Below, in pieces: positions 51,867-63,400 of a DNA stretch of 64,000 nucleotides (positions are counted from its first letter, which is position 1; the number at the start of each line of letters is the position of its first letter). This stretch comes from a virus. The stretch lies in the IMG/VR virus record IMGVR_UViG_3300033571_028151, positions 1 through 64,000 of that record; one strand, given 5' to 3'. The notes below the pieces were generated by a model that saw only the letters and a program-made list of their open reading frames with translations, ran no database searches and was not told the DNA's origin. The position numbers were made by a program, and so were the translations under genes.

Positions 51867-53964
51867 ATTTACACGCGGCCTCGTTGCCATTCTTGGTGAA
51901 AACGGTTCTGGCAAAAGCAGTCTTTTCGGTGCCATCCGCTGGCTCCTTACGGGCGAGAATCCCAACTTCGGCGTGAAGGCTGACAACATCAGCCAGTACG
52001 CCAAGGAAGGTGAGCCGTCCTACGCGACCCTTGAGTTCGAGCACAACGGCCACATTGCCGTCGTGACGCGATACCTGCTGCCGGAGAAAGAGCAGTCTAT
52101 TTTGACTGTTGACGGCAAGGAAGTTGCGCGCGGGGATAAGGCGGTAACGGCTGGGGTCGAAAAACTGCTGGGTGTGGACGCCAAGTTCATCAGCCGGTTT
52201 ATCATCGTCTCCCAGACCGAAATATTCTCATTTATTGACGACAACCAGACGGACACGGACAAGTTTTTTCAGCGGCTGTTCAATACGTCAAAAGCCGACA
52301 AGTGCCAAGACGTAATTGGCAAAGGGCTGCTGAAACTCAACGTGCCTGAAATCGTAAAGTCCAGTTCGCAAATACTTCTGGAACAAGCGGAGATCACCAA
52401 ACAAATCGACGACCTGACGGACCAGATCAAAAAACTGCCGTCACTCGATGCCTTTCTACAGGTACAGGAGCGTGATCAGAAACTTATCCAGCAATGGGAA
52501 GCCCGAGAAAAAGCAGGCGCAGAACTGCAACGGCTAACCCAGCAAGCAACTGAGTACGAGCGTGAAATTGAAGAGTCGGAAGAAACCTGTCGACAGTACG
52601 AAAAAGACCTAGACGCATTCTCGGCGGCTATCAACGGTAAAGAAGCCAATCATCGTGAAGCCAAGATTGCGCTAGGTCATTGGGAAAACTACAAGAACAT
52701 TGCAAAGGTTAAGACCAAGATTCAATCGCAGCGCGACGAGATTGCTGAAGAGCGCGCTAGGAATCCAGAACCGCCAACCCCAAGTGGCCAGTCGGCTGCC
52801 GATTGGCAGCGGAATGTGGAGGCAGTGCAACGTCAAATCAAAGACGCCGAACGGTTCGTTGCCATGTTTACTGAGGCCGGCGTGGTCGAGTGTCCCACTT
52901 GCCACACCCCCTCATCCCAATTAGCGTCGCAGGTTAGTGAGCAACAGGCGCAAATTCCTAAATTGCGTGAACAGTTATCTGAACTTCAAACTGCGGTGGC
53001 AAACGCCGCCGCGGCAGAAAAACTCCGCAGCCAGTGGGAAACGTTAAACGAGAAATTGACTGCCCGCGAACGCCATCTCGACGACTCCGAGCGCGACCTG
53101 ACAATTGTCAAGCCGCCGGAATCTACCGAAGAGGAACTTCAGCAGGCGGTCTCTGACTACGAGGATTTTGAAGCGGCCCAGAATGAGTTGGCGCCGCTGA
53201 TGCAAAAGACTCGCGAGCACATCGCCAAACTGAACGGCGCGGTAACCGCTGTTCGTGAGCGCATGGAAAAGTTGGCTGAAGATATCAAAGCCATCACGAC
53301 AACCGAAGCCGACGCCCACTTGGCGACGGCGCGGCTGACCGAACTGCGGACGCAGTGCTCAAACAGGCAGGTTCTCGAACGGCAAAAGATTGAATTGACC
53401 GCAGACCACCGGCGGCTACAGGAGCAATACGAAGCGGCAGTTAAGCAAGAAAGTGACGCTGTTAAACTGCGTAAGTGGTCGACTTTGGCTGAGCAAGCCC
53501 GGGAGGCCTTGAAAAATGCGCCCCGGATTGTTGCCCAGCGAAATTTGCAGCGGCTGGAAACGGCTATTAATGAATTGTTGCAGATATTCAGTGTAAACTT
53601 TCAGGTAAGAGTGGCCGGAGATGGTGCCCCAAACTTTATCGCCGAGTTTTACGATGGTCGACGACAACCCGCGCAACGATTGTCCATTGGACAAAAGACA
53701 GTCTTGGCACTTGCGTTTCGAGTCGCCGTCAACGCGATGTTTGCAGAAGAGATCGGTCTACTCGCTTTGGATGAGCCGACTGCGTCGTTGGATCAACCGC
53801 GCATCCAAGCGTTAGCGCCCGTGCTCGAAAAGTTAAGAGACCTCTCGACAGCAAAAGGGTTACAATGTCTACTTGTAACCCACGCTTCAAGCCTGTCGCA
53901 TTTGTTTGAATCAACTATCGAGTTGGAACCGCCGGAGTTGCGCAATGTTCGTACCGCAGGATGA
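51808..53964 (+). CDS. sbcC: SbcC / Rad50-like ATPase subunit
   Basis: A 718-residue SMC-like protein: Walker A GENGSGKSS (residues 30-38), long coiled-coil arms (about 170-350 and 375-600), the zinc-hook CPTC (C362-C365) at the apex, the signature LSIGQKT near residue 625 and Walker B LLALDEPTASLD near 650. It dimerises through the hook and drives SbcD (T4 gp46 equivalent). Useful for recombination-dependent replication. Shorter than bacterial SbcC, as in other phages. Confidence 0.92.
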   Translation: MQLLKLEVRNWVHHRQRTCEFTRGLVAILGENGSGKSSLFGAIRWLLTGENPNFGVKADNISQYAKEGEPSYATLEFEHNGHIAVVTRYLLPEKEQSILTVDGKEVARGDKAVTAGVEKLLGVDAKFISRFIIVSQTEIFSFIDDNQTDTDKFFQRLFNTSKADKCQDVIGKGLLKLNVPEIVKSSSQILLEQAEITKQIDDLTDQIKKLPSLDAFLQVQERDQKLIQQWEAREKAGAELQRLTQQATEYEREIEESEETCRQYEKDLDAFSAAINGKEANHREAKIALGHWENYKNIAKVKTKIQSQRDEIAEERARNPEPPTPSGQSAADWQRNVEAVQRQIKDAERFVAMFTEAGVVECPTCHTPSSQLASQVSEQQAQIPKLREQLSELQTAVANAAAAEKLRSQWETLNEKLTARERHLDDSERDLTIVKPPESTEEELQQAVSDYEDFEAAQNELAPLMQKTREHIAKLNGAVTAVRERMEKLAEDIKAITTTEADAHLATARLTELRTQCSNRQVLERQKIELTADHRRLQEQYEAAVKQESDAVKLRKWSTLAEQAREALKNAPRIVAQRNLQRLETAINELLQIFSVNFQVRVAGDGAPNFIAEFYDGRRQPAQRLSIGQKTVLALAFRVAVNAMFAEEIGLLALDEPTASLDQPRIQALAPVLEKLRDLSTAKGLQCLLVTHASSLSHLFESTIELEPPELRNVRTAG

Positions 53965-54886
53965 AAATATTATTAAACTTCACACTGCGGATGACGGCAA
54001 AGTCTGGTACGCCCGCGGTATTAGTTCTGTAAAAAACTCAGAACAGATAGCCGACAGTTTTTTGTTGTCGCCTATTGTTTCTGGAATTGGACTGACGTTC
54101 CGCGTGCTGGGCGTTAAACAAAATGCAGAACTAATTTGTGCGCTCTACCATCGCCGATACAGGGGCGAAGTCCGGTCGGTTGAAATTGCCGGACCGAACA
54201 TTCTGGACAGCCAGTATGAACTGAGCAGTCCGGAACTGGTCTTGCAACGCATGCGGACGGCTACTGTAGCCCCCGCGTGCGGCGGTTGGCATCAATTAAC
54301 AATGCACGACTACCCGGCGTACGCGATGCTTGCGCGGATGCTGCGCACGAATTACGACTACGACGAATCCGTCCAGCAGTATTTCCAGATGCATCCCGCG
54401 CACAAAGCGCTAGGTTTTATCCCTACGCTTGATCCGGCGTCCGCGGCCAAGATGCTCATCTACATTGTCGACCCGCGGTGGTATATCGATCGCCGCCGGC
54501 CGGAACGTATCAAGAAACTTGAACTGTTTCTCGGCCTTACGCCGGCAATCCAGCAAAAAGTTTCAAATAGCAAAAAACTGCTGACCAAGGCGCGCGAGTT
54601 TCGTTGCGCTTCTGTTTTGAATAGTTGGAAGACGCAGCCGGTAGGGCGCGTCGATTTAAAAAACCCGGCTAACTTTTTGTATCGCATTCATCAGGCGGCG
54701 GGAAGTGGCCCAAAGGGCGACTTACGGGCATCACAAGCGTTTATTCGTTACGTCAACGACAACTGGCTGTCAGGGCTGGAAAACCGCAAGGGTGCGCGCG
54801 ACGGGCTGTTTGCGCCAAACCTGTTTTTCAAGACGCCGGCGGAATGTGGGTCGTACGAATACCACATGAATCCGCCAAAGAAATAG
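53945..54886 (+). CDS. Hypothetical protein in recombination block
   Basis: A 313-residue protein from ATG 53945 (GGAG upstream), overlapping sbcC by 20 bp. Alpha/beta N-terminal half, basic helical C-terminal half. No motif recognised. Context suggests a DNA-metabolism factor. Confidence 0.7.
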   Translation: MFVPQDENIIKLHTADDGKVWYARGISSVKNSEQIADSFLLSPIVSGIGLTFRVLGVKQNAELICALYHRRYRGEVRSVEIAGPNILDSQYELSSPELVLQRMRTATVAPACGGWHQLTMHDYPAYAMLARMLRTNYDYDESVQQYFQMHPAHKALGFIPTLDPASAAKMLIYIVDPRWYIDRRRPERIKKLELFLGLTPAIQQKVSNSKKLLTKAREFRCASVLNSWKTQPVGRVDLKNPANFLYRIHQAAGSGPKGDLRASQAFIRYVNDNWLSGLENRKGARDGLFAPNLFFKTPAECGSYEYHMNPPKK

Positions 54887-54887
54887 C

Positions 54888-55385
54888 ATGCAAGAAATTA
54901 CGGTCACAATTCGCTTCAATCGCGTATGCCTTGGTGCGGCTAAAAAGCGGCGGCACGGACAGGTCATATTCTGCTTCGAGCGCGACCCGAGTGACCGCGT
55001 AATGTTCATGTCGTCAGCGTGGTTGGCCTGCATGCGTCACGCGGCGAAGATCGCTAATCGTCACCATTCGGAGGTCAAAAAGATTGATTGGTGTCCTGTG
55101 ATTGTCGGCGAGCCGCGCAATGACTGGCGTCGAACGATCCTGACACCGAATCAAAACAACGACGGTATGCGCAGTCACTACGCGCTGCATGAGGCGTTTC
55201 GCCCGGGGGACACGGTAGTCGTTTCCGCCGTGCTCCCCGATGAGATATCATTGGCGGACTTCAACCACTTGCTCACACTCATCGGCAAGTACAGAGGATT
55301 TTCGCCATTTAACAACGCACAAGATAAATATGGGACATTTGAAGTCATATCAATCGAACCAGTCGCAGGCCCGGGAAGCGACTAA
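54888..55385 (+). CDS. Hypothetical phage-conserved protein
   Basis: A 165-residue basic protein. The C-terminal LIGKYRGFSPFNNAQDKYG block looks like a conserved phage family of unknown function. One base separates both neighbours. A DNA-binding role is possible from charge and place. Confidence 0.65.
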   Translation: MQEITVTIRFNRVCLGAAKKRRHGQVIFCFERDPSDRVMFMSSAWLACMRHAAKIANRHHSEVKKIDWCPVIVGEPRNDWRRTILTPNQNNDGMRSHYALHEAFRPGDTVVVSAVLPDEISLADFNHLLTLIGKYRGFSPFNNAQDKYGTFEVISIEPVAGPGSD

Positions 55386-55386
55386 C

Positions 55387-56919
55387 ATGAATTTCGCTGG
55401 ATATCCGGTGGTTATTAACCGCACCGGAAACGTGCTCAAGATTACGGGCGCCGGCGGAACTGCCCTGAATCCAGAACTGACCACTCGGCTGACGAAAGAC
55501 CTCCGCTACGAGCACGTCGAACAACTTCATGGGCAGTCTCGCAAGAATCCGATTACTGGGCAGCGGATTTTCTTTCAAACGCGCGAGTACAAACTGTATC
55601 GCGTTGAAAACGGTCATGTTGTGCTGCTCAGCGGCTACATGGCGCGCATGGTTAACAGGCTCAAGAAACTGGGCTGCGCGCTGACCATTATCGATTCGTC
55701 TCCGCAACGCAAACGCCCCGATTGTTATGTGCCGCGGTGGGAGAACCTGTCCGGCAAGATCGAGTTCCGCGCTCGACAGGAAGAATGCCTGCGACTAATT
55801 TCGCGTGTTCCGTGCGGCATCATCAAAGCCGTGACGGGCTTCGGCAAGACGACCCTGATTGGCGCCGCCTCGCAATTGTTTCCAGACGCCCGCATCGACG
55901 TAGTCACCAAGTCCGTCGACGTGGCGGAGCGTATCGTGCGCAGCCTCCGGCGGTTTGTACCGAAGGTGGGCATGATCGGTGACGGGTGGAAACAGCGCGA
56001 GCGAGTCACCGTCATTACGGCTGGAAGCCTGCAACACGCTGACGGCGAAGCAGACTTCATGTTTGCCGATGAAGTTCACCAACTTGCCACAATTAACTTT
56101 TCGACGGCGTTGGCGGCGCGGTATAGAAACAGCCGCAACTTCGGCATGTCTGCCACGCCGTATGCGCGCATGGACAACGCTCACGCGATTTTGGAGCCGC
56201 TGTTCGGGCCGATGATCTTCGACCTCCCGTACCAGCAAGCGGTCGAACTGGGCCTCGTGGTGCCGGTCAAAGTGCGCTGGCTGCCAATCCGCTTGACACA
56301 CAACCCCGCGGAGAGGTACAAGCACCGCGTCGCGCGCAAGCGCTACGGCATCTGGACGAATCACGCCCGCAACAGCCTTATCGCCGACGCTGTGCGCGAA
56401 TACCCCGAAGACTACCAGATTCTCATTCTGGTTGAGACCATTGAACATGCGGTGCATCTTGGTTCGCTTCTGCCCGAATTCACACTCATGTATTCGCAGA
56501 TGGCGCCGTACGATTGCACAGCGTACAAGCGGCTTAAACTTTTGCCGCAAGACTATAAACCGCTTACAGACGTACAAAAGCACGATATGCGATCTGCGTT
56601 TGAAAGCGGCGCTTTGCGACGCGTCATCGCCACCGACGTGTGGTCGACCGGCGTTGACTTTGAGCAGTTAAACGTTCTTGTACGGGCCGACGACCGCGAC
56701 AGCGACATCGTGGACGTACAGGGGCCGGGGCGCGTAAGTCGAACTTACACATCACCTGACGGGGTCAAGAAAGAGTTCGGCGAAGTTATCGACTGTATGG
56801 ACACATTCGACCCGACGTTCTATCGCAAGAGCACCGGCCGCCGCGATAGTTACAAACTGTTGGGATGGGAGCAAGATTGGAATGATGCCGCAAGGAGTTG
56901 GCGAACAAAAGACCGATAA
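55387..56919 (+). CDS. SF2 DNA helicase (UvsW/RadD-like)
   Basis: A 510-residue protein from ATG 55387. SF2 motifs: Walker A AVTGFGKTT (148-156), DEVH box (228-231), SATP (255-258) and motif VI QGPGRVSR near residue 448. The N-terminal 125 residues may bind branched DNA. Such helicases remodel forks and recombination intermediates, as UvsW does in T4. Overlaps the next gene by 38 bp. Confidence 0.88.
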   Translation: MNFAGYPVVINRTGNVLKITGAGGTALNPELTTRLTKDLRYEHVEQLHGQSRKNPITGQRIFFQTREYKLYRVENGHVVLLSGYMARMVNRLKKLGCALTIIDSSPQRKRPDCYVPRWENLSGKIEFRARQEECLRLISRVPCGIIKAVTGFGKTTLIGAASQLFPDARIDVVTKSVDVAERIVRSLRRFVPKVGMIGDGWKQRERVTVITAGSLQHADGEADFMFADEVHQLATINFSTALAARYRNSRNFGMSATPYARMDNAHAILEPLFGPMIFDLPYQQAVELGLVVPVKVRWLPIRLTHNPAERYKHRVARKRYGIWTNHARNSLIADAVREYPEDYQILILVETIEHAVHLGSLLPEFTLMYSQMAPYDCTAYKRLKLLPQDYKPLTDVQKHDMRSAFESGALRRVIATDVWSTGVDFEQLNVLVRADDRDSDIVDVQGPGRVSRTYTSPDGVKKEFGEVIDCMDTFDPTFYRKSTGRRDSYKLLGWEQDWNDAARSWRTKDR

Positions 56920-57634
56920 CGGACCACCGCTTGATCCGGAGTGGTATCGGCAATTGAGCGACAAACAACTAGCGGCTTACGTGCGCTACTTGTTTATCTA
57001 TTTTTGCGAAGGCACGATCGACTGGGACGCAGACGCCCACACAATTGATCGGCCGCACTGGGACGGCGGGCGCGACAGGTACGGCACCAACCACAAATCG
57101 GTTTGGAGCAAAATCGTACCGCTGATCAAGCGTCACGACGCCAGCCCGGGTATTTGGGTTGCCGCGCACTTCTCGCCGTCACTGCACGCAGCGAGGATCG
57201 CAGCCGGCAAAAATGTTATTAACAACAAGCCGGAAATTCTTAGCAGTCCAATTTCGTTTGATGTTTACAACGATTATTTACGAACCTTTGACACGCAGGT
57301 TCAACAACAATATGCTTCGGCTGAGGCGTCTATTTCTACTCGTTACGCAATCACTGAGGCGTTTAATCTGCCTGAAGACGATCAGGTGCTGCTCGTACTG
57401 TGCGACAAGTCTCACGTAAATGCGCCGCCGTTTTTGCGGCACGCCTTTGCGGCTGAATTGCAGTGCCAGCGGGCTGTAAACAAGTTTATCTGGCCTGCTG
57501 CGATAGAGTACGAAACGAAACAAGCGCTATACGACAAGTTCATTGAGGCCAACCCGGAACTCGATTGGTTTGTCCCGCCCAGTCTAAAAAAGTTTGTCGC
57601 AGGTATTCGGAAGCATTGGAGGCGGTATGCCTAG
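56882..57634 (+). CDS. Hypothetical protein between helicases
   Basis: A 250-residue helical protein. ATGs at 56882 and 56885 are both possible. No known motif. It overlaps the replicative helicase by 8 bp and may be a helicase partner, such as a loader; this is inferred from place alone. Confidence 0.65.
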   Translation: MMPQGVGEQKTDNGPPLDPEWYRQLSDKQLAAYVRYLFIYFCEGTIDWDADAHTIDRPHWDGGRDRYGTNHKSVWSKIVPLIKRHDASPGIWVAAHFSPSLHAARIAAGKNVINNKPEILSSPISFDVYNDYLRTFDTQVQQQYASAEASISTRYAITEAFNLPEDDQVLLVLCDKSHVNAPPFLRHAFAAELQCQRAVNKFIWPAAIEYETKQALYDKFIEANPELDWFVPPSLKKFVAGIRKHWRRYA

Positions 57635-59324
57635 TTATGGAAGATTCAACGACACACCCACTGACGATATCGCCCTCACGTTCGCCGAAATCAAAGCACT
57701 TGTGCGGGGTTTGATCCGGTTTCCAAGCCTGCTTAAGTCGGCGTTACGGGTGAGTTTTGCGCCAGCGCTATTCAACGGGGCAGACGAGCAGGGTCTGCAC
57801 CTGTTCATGCTGATCTACGTCAGCCTGCACGACCGGCACGGAGTCGTGACGAAGGACATGTTCTTGTCCGAAATCGAATCGATGTCGCAATTGCATACGA
57901 TTGCGATGGGGCCGAACGAAGCGGACTTCCTCTTTGGTGAAAGCCCCGAAGCGGAAGGTTTTATTGATTTTGCCTTTGCGCCGCCGGCCCGCGAACTAGA
58001 ACCTGCGGAGCACAGAGCCGAACGAACGTACGTCACAAACATTATTCGTCGGTTTTTAAATGCTCGGTTTTTGAAGCAACGGCTCAGAACGTTGATCGGG
58101 CAGAGCAACGACAACACGTCGCCGCTGGAGTTCCAGCAGTTGTTGTCAGAGTTTAACACGCAAGCGCAGGCGATTAAATTTCTCGGCAACGAGGCGGTGA
58201 ATTCCGCCGTCATGCCCGATTTCGGCGACGAACTTGTTTTGCCGCCCAAGTTTGAACCCACCACGATTGCGTGGATTGATAACTTTATAAGCGGCTTTCG
58301 CGAGGGCGACGTGATCGGCATGCTTGGCCCGTATGCCGGCGGAAAGACCACCATGCTTACCACCGTCGCAATTCGGATGGCCCAGCAGTATGCGGCGAAC
58401 AACCAGAACAAACTGGCGGTTTACATCTGCTACGAGGACGGCGCGCAAAAGTTGAACTACACGTTCTACTCTGCCGCGGCGCACATCGAACGTGCGGCGT
58501 TTATCAACAAGTCGTCCGAAGAGGTGTGGGCTGGGCTGTCGACGCGCGAGACATTGAAACCGTACGAGCGGCACATTCCAGTTAACGCAAATTCTGAAAT
58601 CCTGTTGTGCGAGCGGGACCGTTGGTCTGCGGTGCAGCAGTGGTACAACTCAAACTTTGTGTTTCTCGATTTTTCAGCAAACCCGGACACCGGCGGTCGC
58701 GGCAACGGCGGCGTCCACGAAATCGTGGCCACGCTGGAAAACCTCGTCGCGCAGACTGGGATGCAGATTGGCGTGGTGTGCATCGACTATGCCAGCATCA
58801 TGCTCAATCGTGAAATGGCGCAGAACACAGCGACAAAGTACCAAGAACAGATTTGGCGACAGTTGCAAATGTTGCCCGACGAGTTGAAGACTGCGGTTGC
58901 TATCCCGTTCCAGTGCGCGATTTTCTTGGCGCATCAGTTGGCGGGTAGCGACATCAAGAACATCCCGCCTTATCGGCACGTGACGCATTTTGACGCGCAG
59001 GGTTCAAAAGCCTTTGCCGAGAATTTGCACGCCTGCATCTGCCTCAACCGGCCCGATCCGGAATCGCGCGTGTCGACGATCAACTGGTCGAAGATTCGTT
59101 TCGGGCGGCCAGCGTCACCGTACGGGCTGGTTCAGATAGATGAAAACGTTGTCGATGTACGATCGGTCGACGACGAATATTACGTCAATGAATTAGGCAA
59201 AAAGATCATGCGTCGCGATGACACGGCTCCGACGTCACACAACAACGTCGTTGTGGCGCCGGGCGATGTTCAGCGCCGCCGCGTGATGCCAAACATTGAT
59301 ACGTTCGGAAGCGACATGCTGTAG
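57627..59324 (+). CDS. dnaB: DnaB-family replicative helicase
   Basis: A 565-residue protein from ATG 57627 with GGAGG upstream. A RecA-like domain has Walker A GPYAGGKT (234-241), Walker B VVCIDYAS (D387), and the FFLAHQLAG and NWSKIRFG blocks of DnaB-type enzymes. The N-terminal 200 residues would form the collar. It unwinds DNA 5'-3' at the fork and should pair with the primase encoded next. Confidence 0.85.
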   Translation: MPSYGRFNDTPTDDIALTFAEIKALVRGLIRFPSLLKSALRVSFAPALFNGADEQGLHLFMLIYVSLHDRHGVVTKDMFLSEIESMSQLHTIAMGPNEADFLFGESPEAEGFIDFAFAPPARELEPAEHRAERTYVTNIIRRFLNARFLKQRLRTLIGQSNDNTSPLEFQQLLSEFNTQAQAIKFLGNEAVNSAVMPDFGDELVLPPKFEPTTIAWIDNFISGFREGDVIGMLGPYAGGKTTMLTTVAIRMAQQYAANNQNKLAVYICYEDGAQKLNYTFYSAAAHIERAAFINKSSEEVWAGLSTRETLKPYERHIPVNANSEILLCERDRWSAVQQWYNSNFVFLDFSANPDTGGRGNGGVHEIVATLENLVAQTGMQIGVVCIDYASIMLNREMAQNTATKYQEQIWRQLQMLPDELKTAVAIPFQCAIFLAHQLAGSDIKNIPPYRHVTHFDAQGSKAFAENLHACICLNRPDPESRVSTINWSKIRFGRPASPYGLVQIDENVVDVRSVDDEYYVNELGKKIMRRDDTAPTSHNNVVVAPGDVQRRRVMPNIDTFGSDML

Positions 59325-59332
59325 GAGTTTTT

Positions 59333-60412
59333 ATGGCAATGACACACTCGTCAATGCCTAGAGTAAATCCGTTAAACCCCAACTTGTATGCGCTGCTGGA
59401 ACACAAGTTTGGCGAAGTGAAGATCGCAAACGCCGGATCATCGGCGAATATCCAGCGGTTTCCAGACCCGCTCCGTCCCGGGCGCATTATCACCCAAGCG
59501 CACTGGTGGGGCGAATACTACTGCGTGAACTGCCCGTTCTGTAACGATGTCGGCAACAAGTTGTGGATTAATCATCTGTACGGCGCAGATTACGATCAGC
59601 GAACCGGCAGACGGACTGACACGTTTCTCGCGACATGCTACAAAAACGGCTGCATAGCGACCCCGGGCCGAGCGGAACAATTAGAAGACATGATTTTTGG
59701 CCCCGGCAAATGGGCGAACCGCAAAATGGCGATTCGCTCCGGCGATTTGTCGATAGCCCCGGAAACGATTGATGTTCCCGGTGAAATCATTCCGCTGAAA
59801 GATTTGCCGGCGCAACACCCCGCAGTCGAGTACTTAACCGACCGCGGATTTGATATCAATGAACTGTCAGATGTTTTTCAGGTCGGCGTCTGCACCGCCG
59901 CCACGACACGCTACCGAATCATGAACGGTCGAATCTATATTCCGTCGTTCTTTAACGGGAAGTTGCTGGCGTGGCAGGGCCGTTTAACTCGCAACCCAGC
60001 GAGCAAGCAGGAACCCAAGTACTACACGCAGGGGCGCAAAAGCCGCGCACTGTATAACTACGACAACGCTTGCCGCGAACGCACTGCCGTGATTGTCGAG
60101 GGCGCTCCAAGCGTCTGGCGGATTGGGCGGGCTGGGGTGTCTATCTTCGGTAAAACTTTGTCCTACTGGCAGGAAAACACGATTGCAACGACGTGGGCTG
60201 GAAAGCCGGTCTTCGTTGTGCTAGATTGCGACGCCCAAAAGGAGTTGGAGCACGTGGTCACGCAGTTGTGTCAACACAATTTGCATGTCGTGCCCGTAGT
60301 GCTGCCGGACGAACGCGATCCGGCCGACTACTCGCGGGGTGATTTGCGTGACATTCTTTCGGCTGCGGCTTCCGCAGTAAACGTCAAGGCTGATTTGTCT
60401 TTCTTAGAGTGA
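59333..60412 (+). CDS. TOPRIM DNA primase
   Basis: A 359-residue protein. The N-terminal zinc finger has C64, C67, C70 and C102, C107. The TOPRIM centre shows E256 (AVIVEGAPSVW) and D298/D300 (VVLDCDAQ), the metal site that joins ribonucleotides. It makes primers for the polymerase encoded 3 bp later. Compact, lacking a helicase domain, in line with the separate DnaB-like gene just upstream. Confidence 0.88.
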   Translation: MAMTHSSMPRVNPLNPNLYALLEHKFGEVKIANAGSSANIQRFPDPLRPGRIITQAHWWGEYYCVNCPFCNDVGNKLWINHLYGADYDQRTGRRTDTFLATCYKNGCIATPGRAEQLEDMIFGPGKWANRKMAIRSGDLSIAPETIDVPGEIIPLKDLPAQHPAVEYLTDRGFDINELSDVFQVGVCTAATTRYRIMNGRIYIPSFFNGKLLAWQGRLTRNPASKQEPKYYTQGRKSRALYNYDNACRERTAVIVEGAPSVWRIGRAGVSIFGKTLSYWQENTIATTWAGKPVFVVLDCDAQKELEHVVTQLCQHNLHVVPVVLPDERDPADYSRGDLRDILSAAASAVNVKADLSFLE

Positions 60413-60415
60413 ACA

Positions 60416-63400
60416 ATGGCCCACGCTGTGTCTTTAAATCACAGGCATGCCAGCGCACTTTACGACGACACAGGGGCGGAACTAACCGCCGACCTGTTTC
60501 CGATGGTTGCGCTTGATTCTGTCGGCATGCCTCCAGCAGGCGCCGACTTTATTGCTCACGCCGTGGCACTAGGTGACGACCCCACGGTTGTGAACGTCAA
60601 AAACAAAAAGAAACTACCGGTGGGCGAAAAACTCGTCCATCTTTACCGAGCCGCGCTGTATGACCCGGCGTTCTCGATGCCGATCACGCTCAAGGGCGGC
60701 GCTGAGATTGTGCAGTTCCTGCCCGGTCATTTGATGAAGTACGGCACCGGTGACGACCCCGTCTACGGCCCGAAGCCGGCGCGCGTAATGATCGTCGGCA
60801 AGATTCCGGGCATTAACGAGTTGAGCGACCGCAGCGCGATCACCGGCCCTGTGATGGAACCGCTGTTCAAAGCGCTGCGGCAGTGCGGGTTCAATACGCA
60901 AGACTACCGCGAGTGGTACATTACGCACGCGTGCAAGTTCGGCTCTCCGACGCCCGACACTACCGCAGTTCCTGCGGCGTGGATTAAAAACTGCGCGGTT
61001 TTACTAGCGCAGGAAATCAGGCTTGTCAAACCGGACTATATTCTGTGTCTTGGTAACGAGGCCACGAAGGCTGTTTTAAATACTAATGCCAGCGTGTCTG
61101 ATCTTGCCGGCCGAGCGACGCCGCTGAAGACATACGACGCCGACGGCCACGAGCGTGAAATTCGCGTCATGTCTGTGATGCATCCGGGCTACGTTCTCCG
61201 CAAGCCCGAGGTGTACGAAGACTTTTGCGGGCAGTTGGCGCGGTTCAAAGACTTGGTCGAAAACCGCGAGACAATCGTTGAAGAGGTCGATCACGCCGAC
61301 ATCTACACGGAAGACGCCCTGCGTGAAACCGTGGACGCAATGCTGGCCGATCCAGACCCGAGTGCCAACATTATCGCCGTCGACTGCGAGTGGCACGGCG
61401 ACTACCCGACAGAAGAAAGTGCGTATCTTCGTACTGTTCAGATATCAAATAAGGATAAGTGGGCGCGCACAATTGTTCTGCGCCATCAAGGAGGTGCAGA
61501 TGCTTTTAAACCTAATCTGGAGGCGGCACGGTTGCAACTCGCCCGGTTGCTCAAAAGTACGCCGGAAAGGCATGTCCGTGTCGGCGGTCACTTTTTCCGT
61601 GCTGACTTGCCATGGCTGTTTGCTTTTGGCGTGGATGTGCGCCCGGAGTATGCTCCCGCCACCGACCCGGACGACCGAACCCACGGCGGCTGGGACACCA
61701 GCCTCATGTACCACGCGGTTAATGAGTGCGCCAAATATGGCCTCGACGTCTGCTCCATGCGATTCACCAGTGCGCCTACATACTGGGACGAACTGAACGA
61801 GTGGCGTAAACGCTATCGCGCCGAGAACAAGTTAAAAGCCGGCGATATGGAGGGCTACGGAGATTGCCCTGCCCACGTGCTGCATCCTTACGGCGCATAC
61901 GACGCTGACGTCACGCGCCGAATCATGATGCATTTTTACGGCACTAACGGTAAAGACGGCGCTCTCGCCCGTGACCAACACGGCCACGATTGCTGGTTGC
62001 CGTACTGGACAGCGCACCGGGCGTCGTTGTCGTTTCTGGAAATGGAAATGACCGGGCTTGTGATCGACCGCACACGCGCCGACGAACTGACAACGTTATT
62101 CATGAATACTCAAGAACGACTGTTGGCAGAGATTCGCGCAGAATTAAACTGGCCGGATTTCAACCCAAAGAGCCAGCCGCAGTTGTCGGTCGCTTTATTT
62201 GGCGAAGCGTTTTCAAATAGATATACCAATCCGCCAAACGTCCCGGAAGGCGCGCAGTTGCTGAACCTGCGGCCAGTTAAGACAACCGGTAAGCGGCCGG
62301 TTCTGTGGAACGAAATGAGTTGGCGGGGTGTGAATCCTGATACGGCTACGCCCAGCACCGACAAGGAAAGCCTTGGCATTCTCGGGCACATAAATCCCAC
62401 CGCGGCTAAAATCCGGGACTACAAGTTTATCAGTCAGGTTTTGCAGTCGGTGTTGCGTAAGCCTTCTATCACGGATGACGGAGACTACGAAGTCGATGAA
62501 AACGGTAATTACTCGTATGAAAAAGGTCTTGTCGGCTGCGTTCACGCCGACGGTCGGGTCCGTACTCACTTTTTCCAAACTAAAGAAACTGGTCGTGCGT
62601 CTTCCTCGCGACCCCCACTGCAAAACCTCAGTTCCAGACGAGAAAACGACTACGAACGAATTCTTGGCGAACAATACCAACATCCGGTTCGCTCAATATT
62701 GCGCGTCCCGCCCGGCTACGTCGGGATTGAAACAGACCTCACTGGTGCGGAATTGGCGGTCCTCGCGTGGTTGAGTCAAGACGCAGACATGATCGAACAC
62801 GTGCGGCGTAACCTGCTGCCGGAAAGCCACCCCGACCATTACGACATCCACAGCCAACAGGCAATTAAAACGTTCGGCATTAGCGACGTTGAGCCGACAA
62901 AGAAGGGGCTGGAGAAAGCCGGCAAGAAAGGTTTACGTATCGCGGCCAAAAACGTGAACTTCGGTATTCCCTACGGTCGCGGCGCCGAAGCCCTTGCGCG
63001 ACAGTGTAAAGAAGAAGGCGTCGATGTTACGGCCGATCAGTGCCAAGCGATGATCGAGGCGTATTTTGCGTCCTATCCTCGCACGCGTCATTTCTTGGCT
63101 GAGTGCCGCGCCCGATCGCAAGACCCGGGTTGGCTCATGGGACCGTACGGGCGCATGCGGCGGTTTGTGCCGTCAAAAGATCGCGCCATCAGAGGCGAGC
63201 AGGAGCGGCAAGCGCAGAACTTCCCGATTCAAGGCGGCGTGGCCGATGCCGTGTCTATTGCCTTGTCTAATTTCCAGCGTTACCGCGACGAGCACCCAGA
63301 AATCGATTACCGAATTGGGTTGCAGATTCACGACGCCATTGTGTTAATTGTGCCGATTGAGCACGCTGAACAGGTGTACAAAGAGGTGGTGCCCAAATGC

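Noticed and set aside
55795-56583. A 262-aa minus-strand frame
   Set aside because: Opposite the SF2 helicase, whose motifs are unmistakable.
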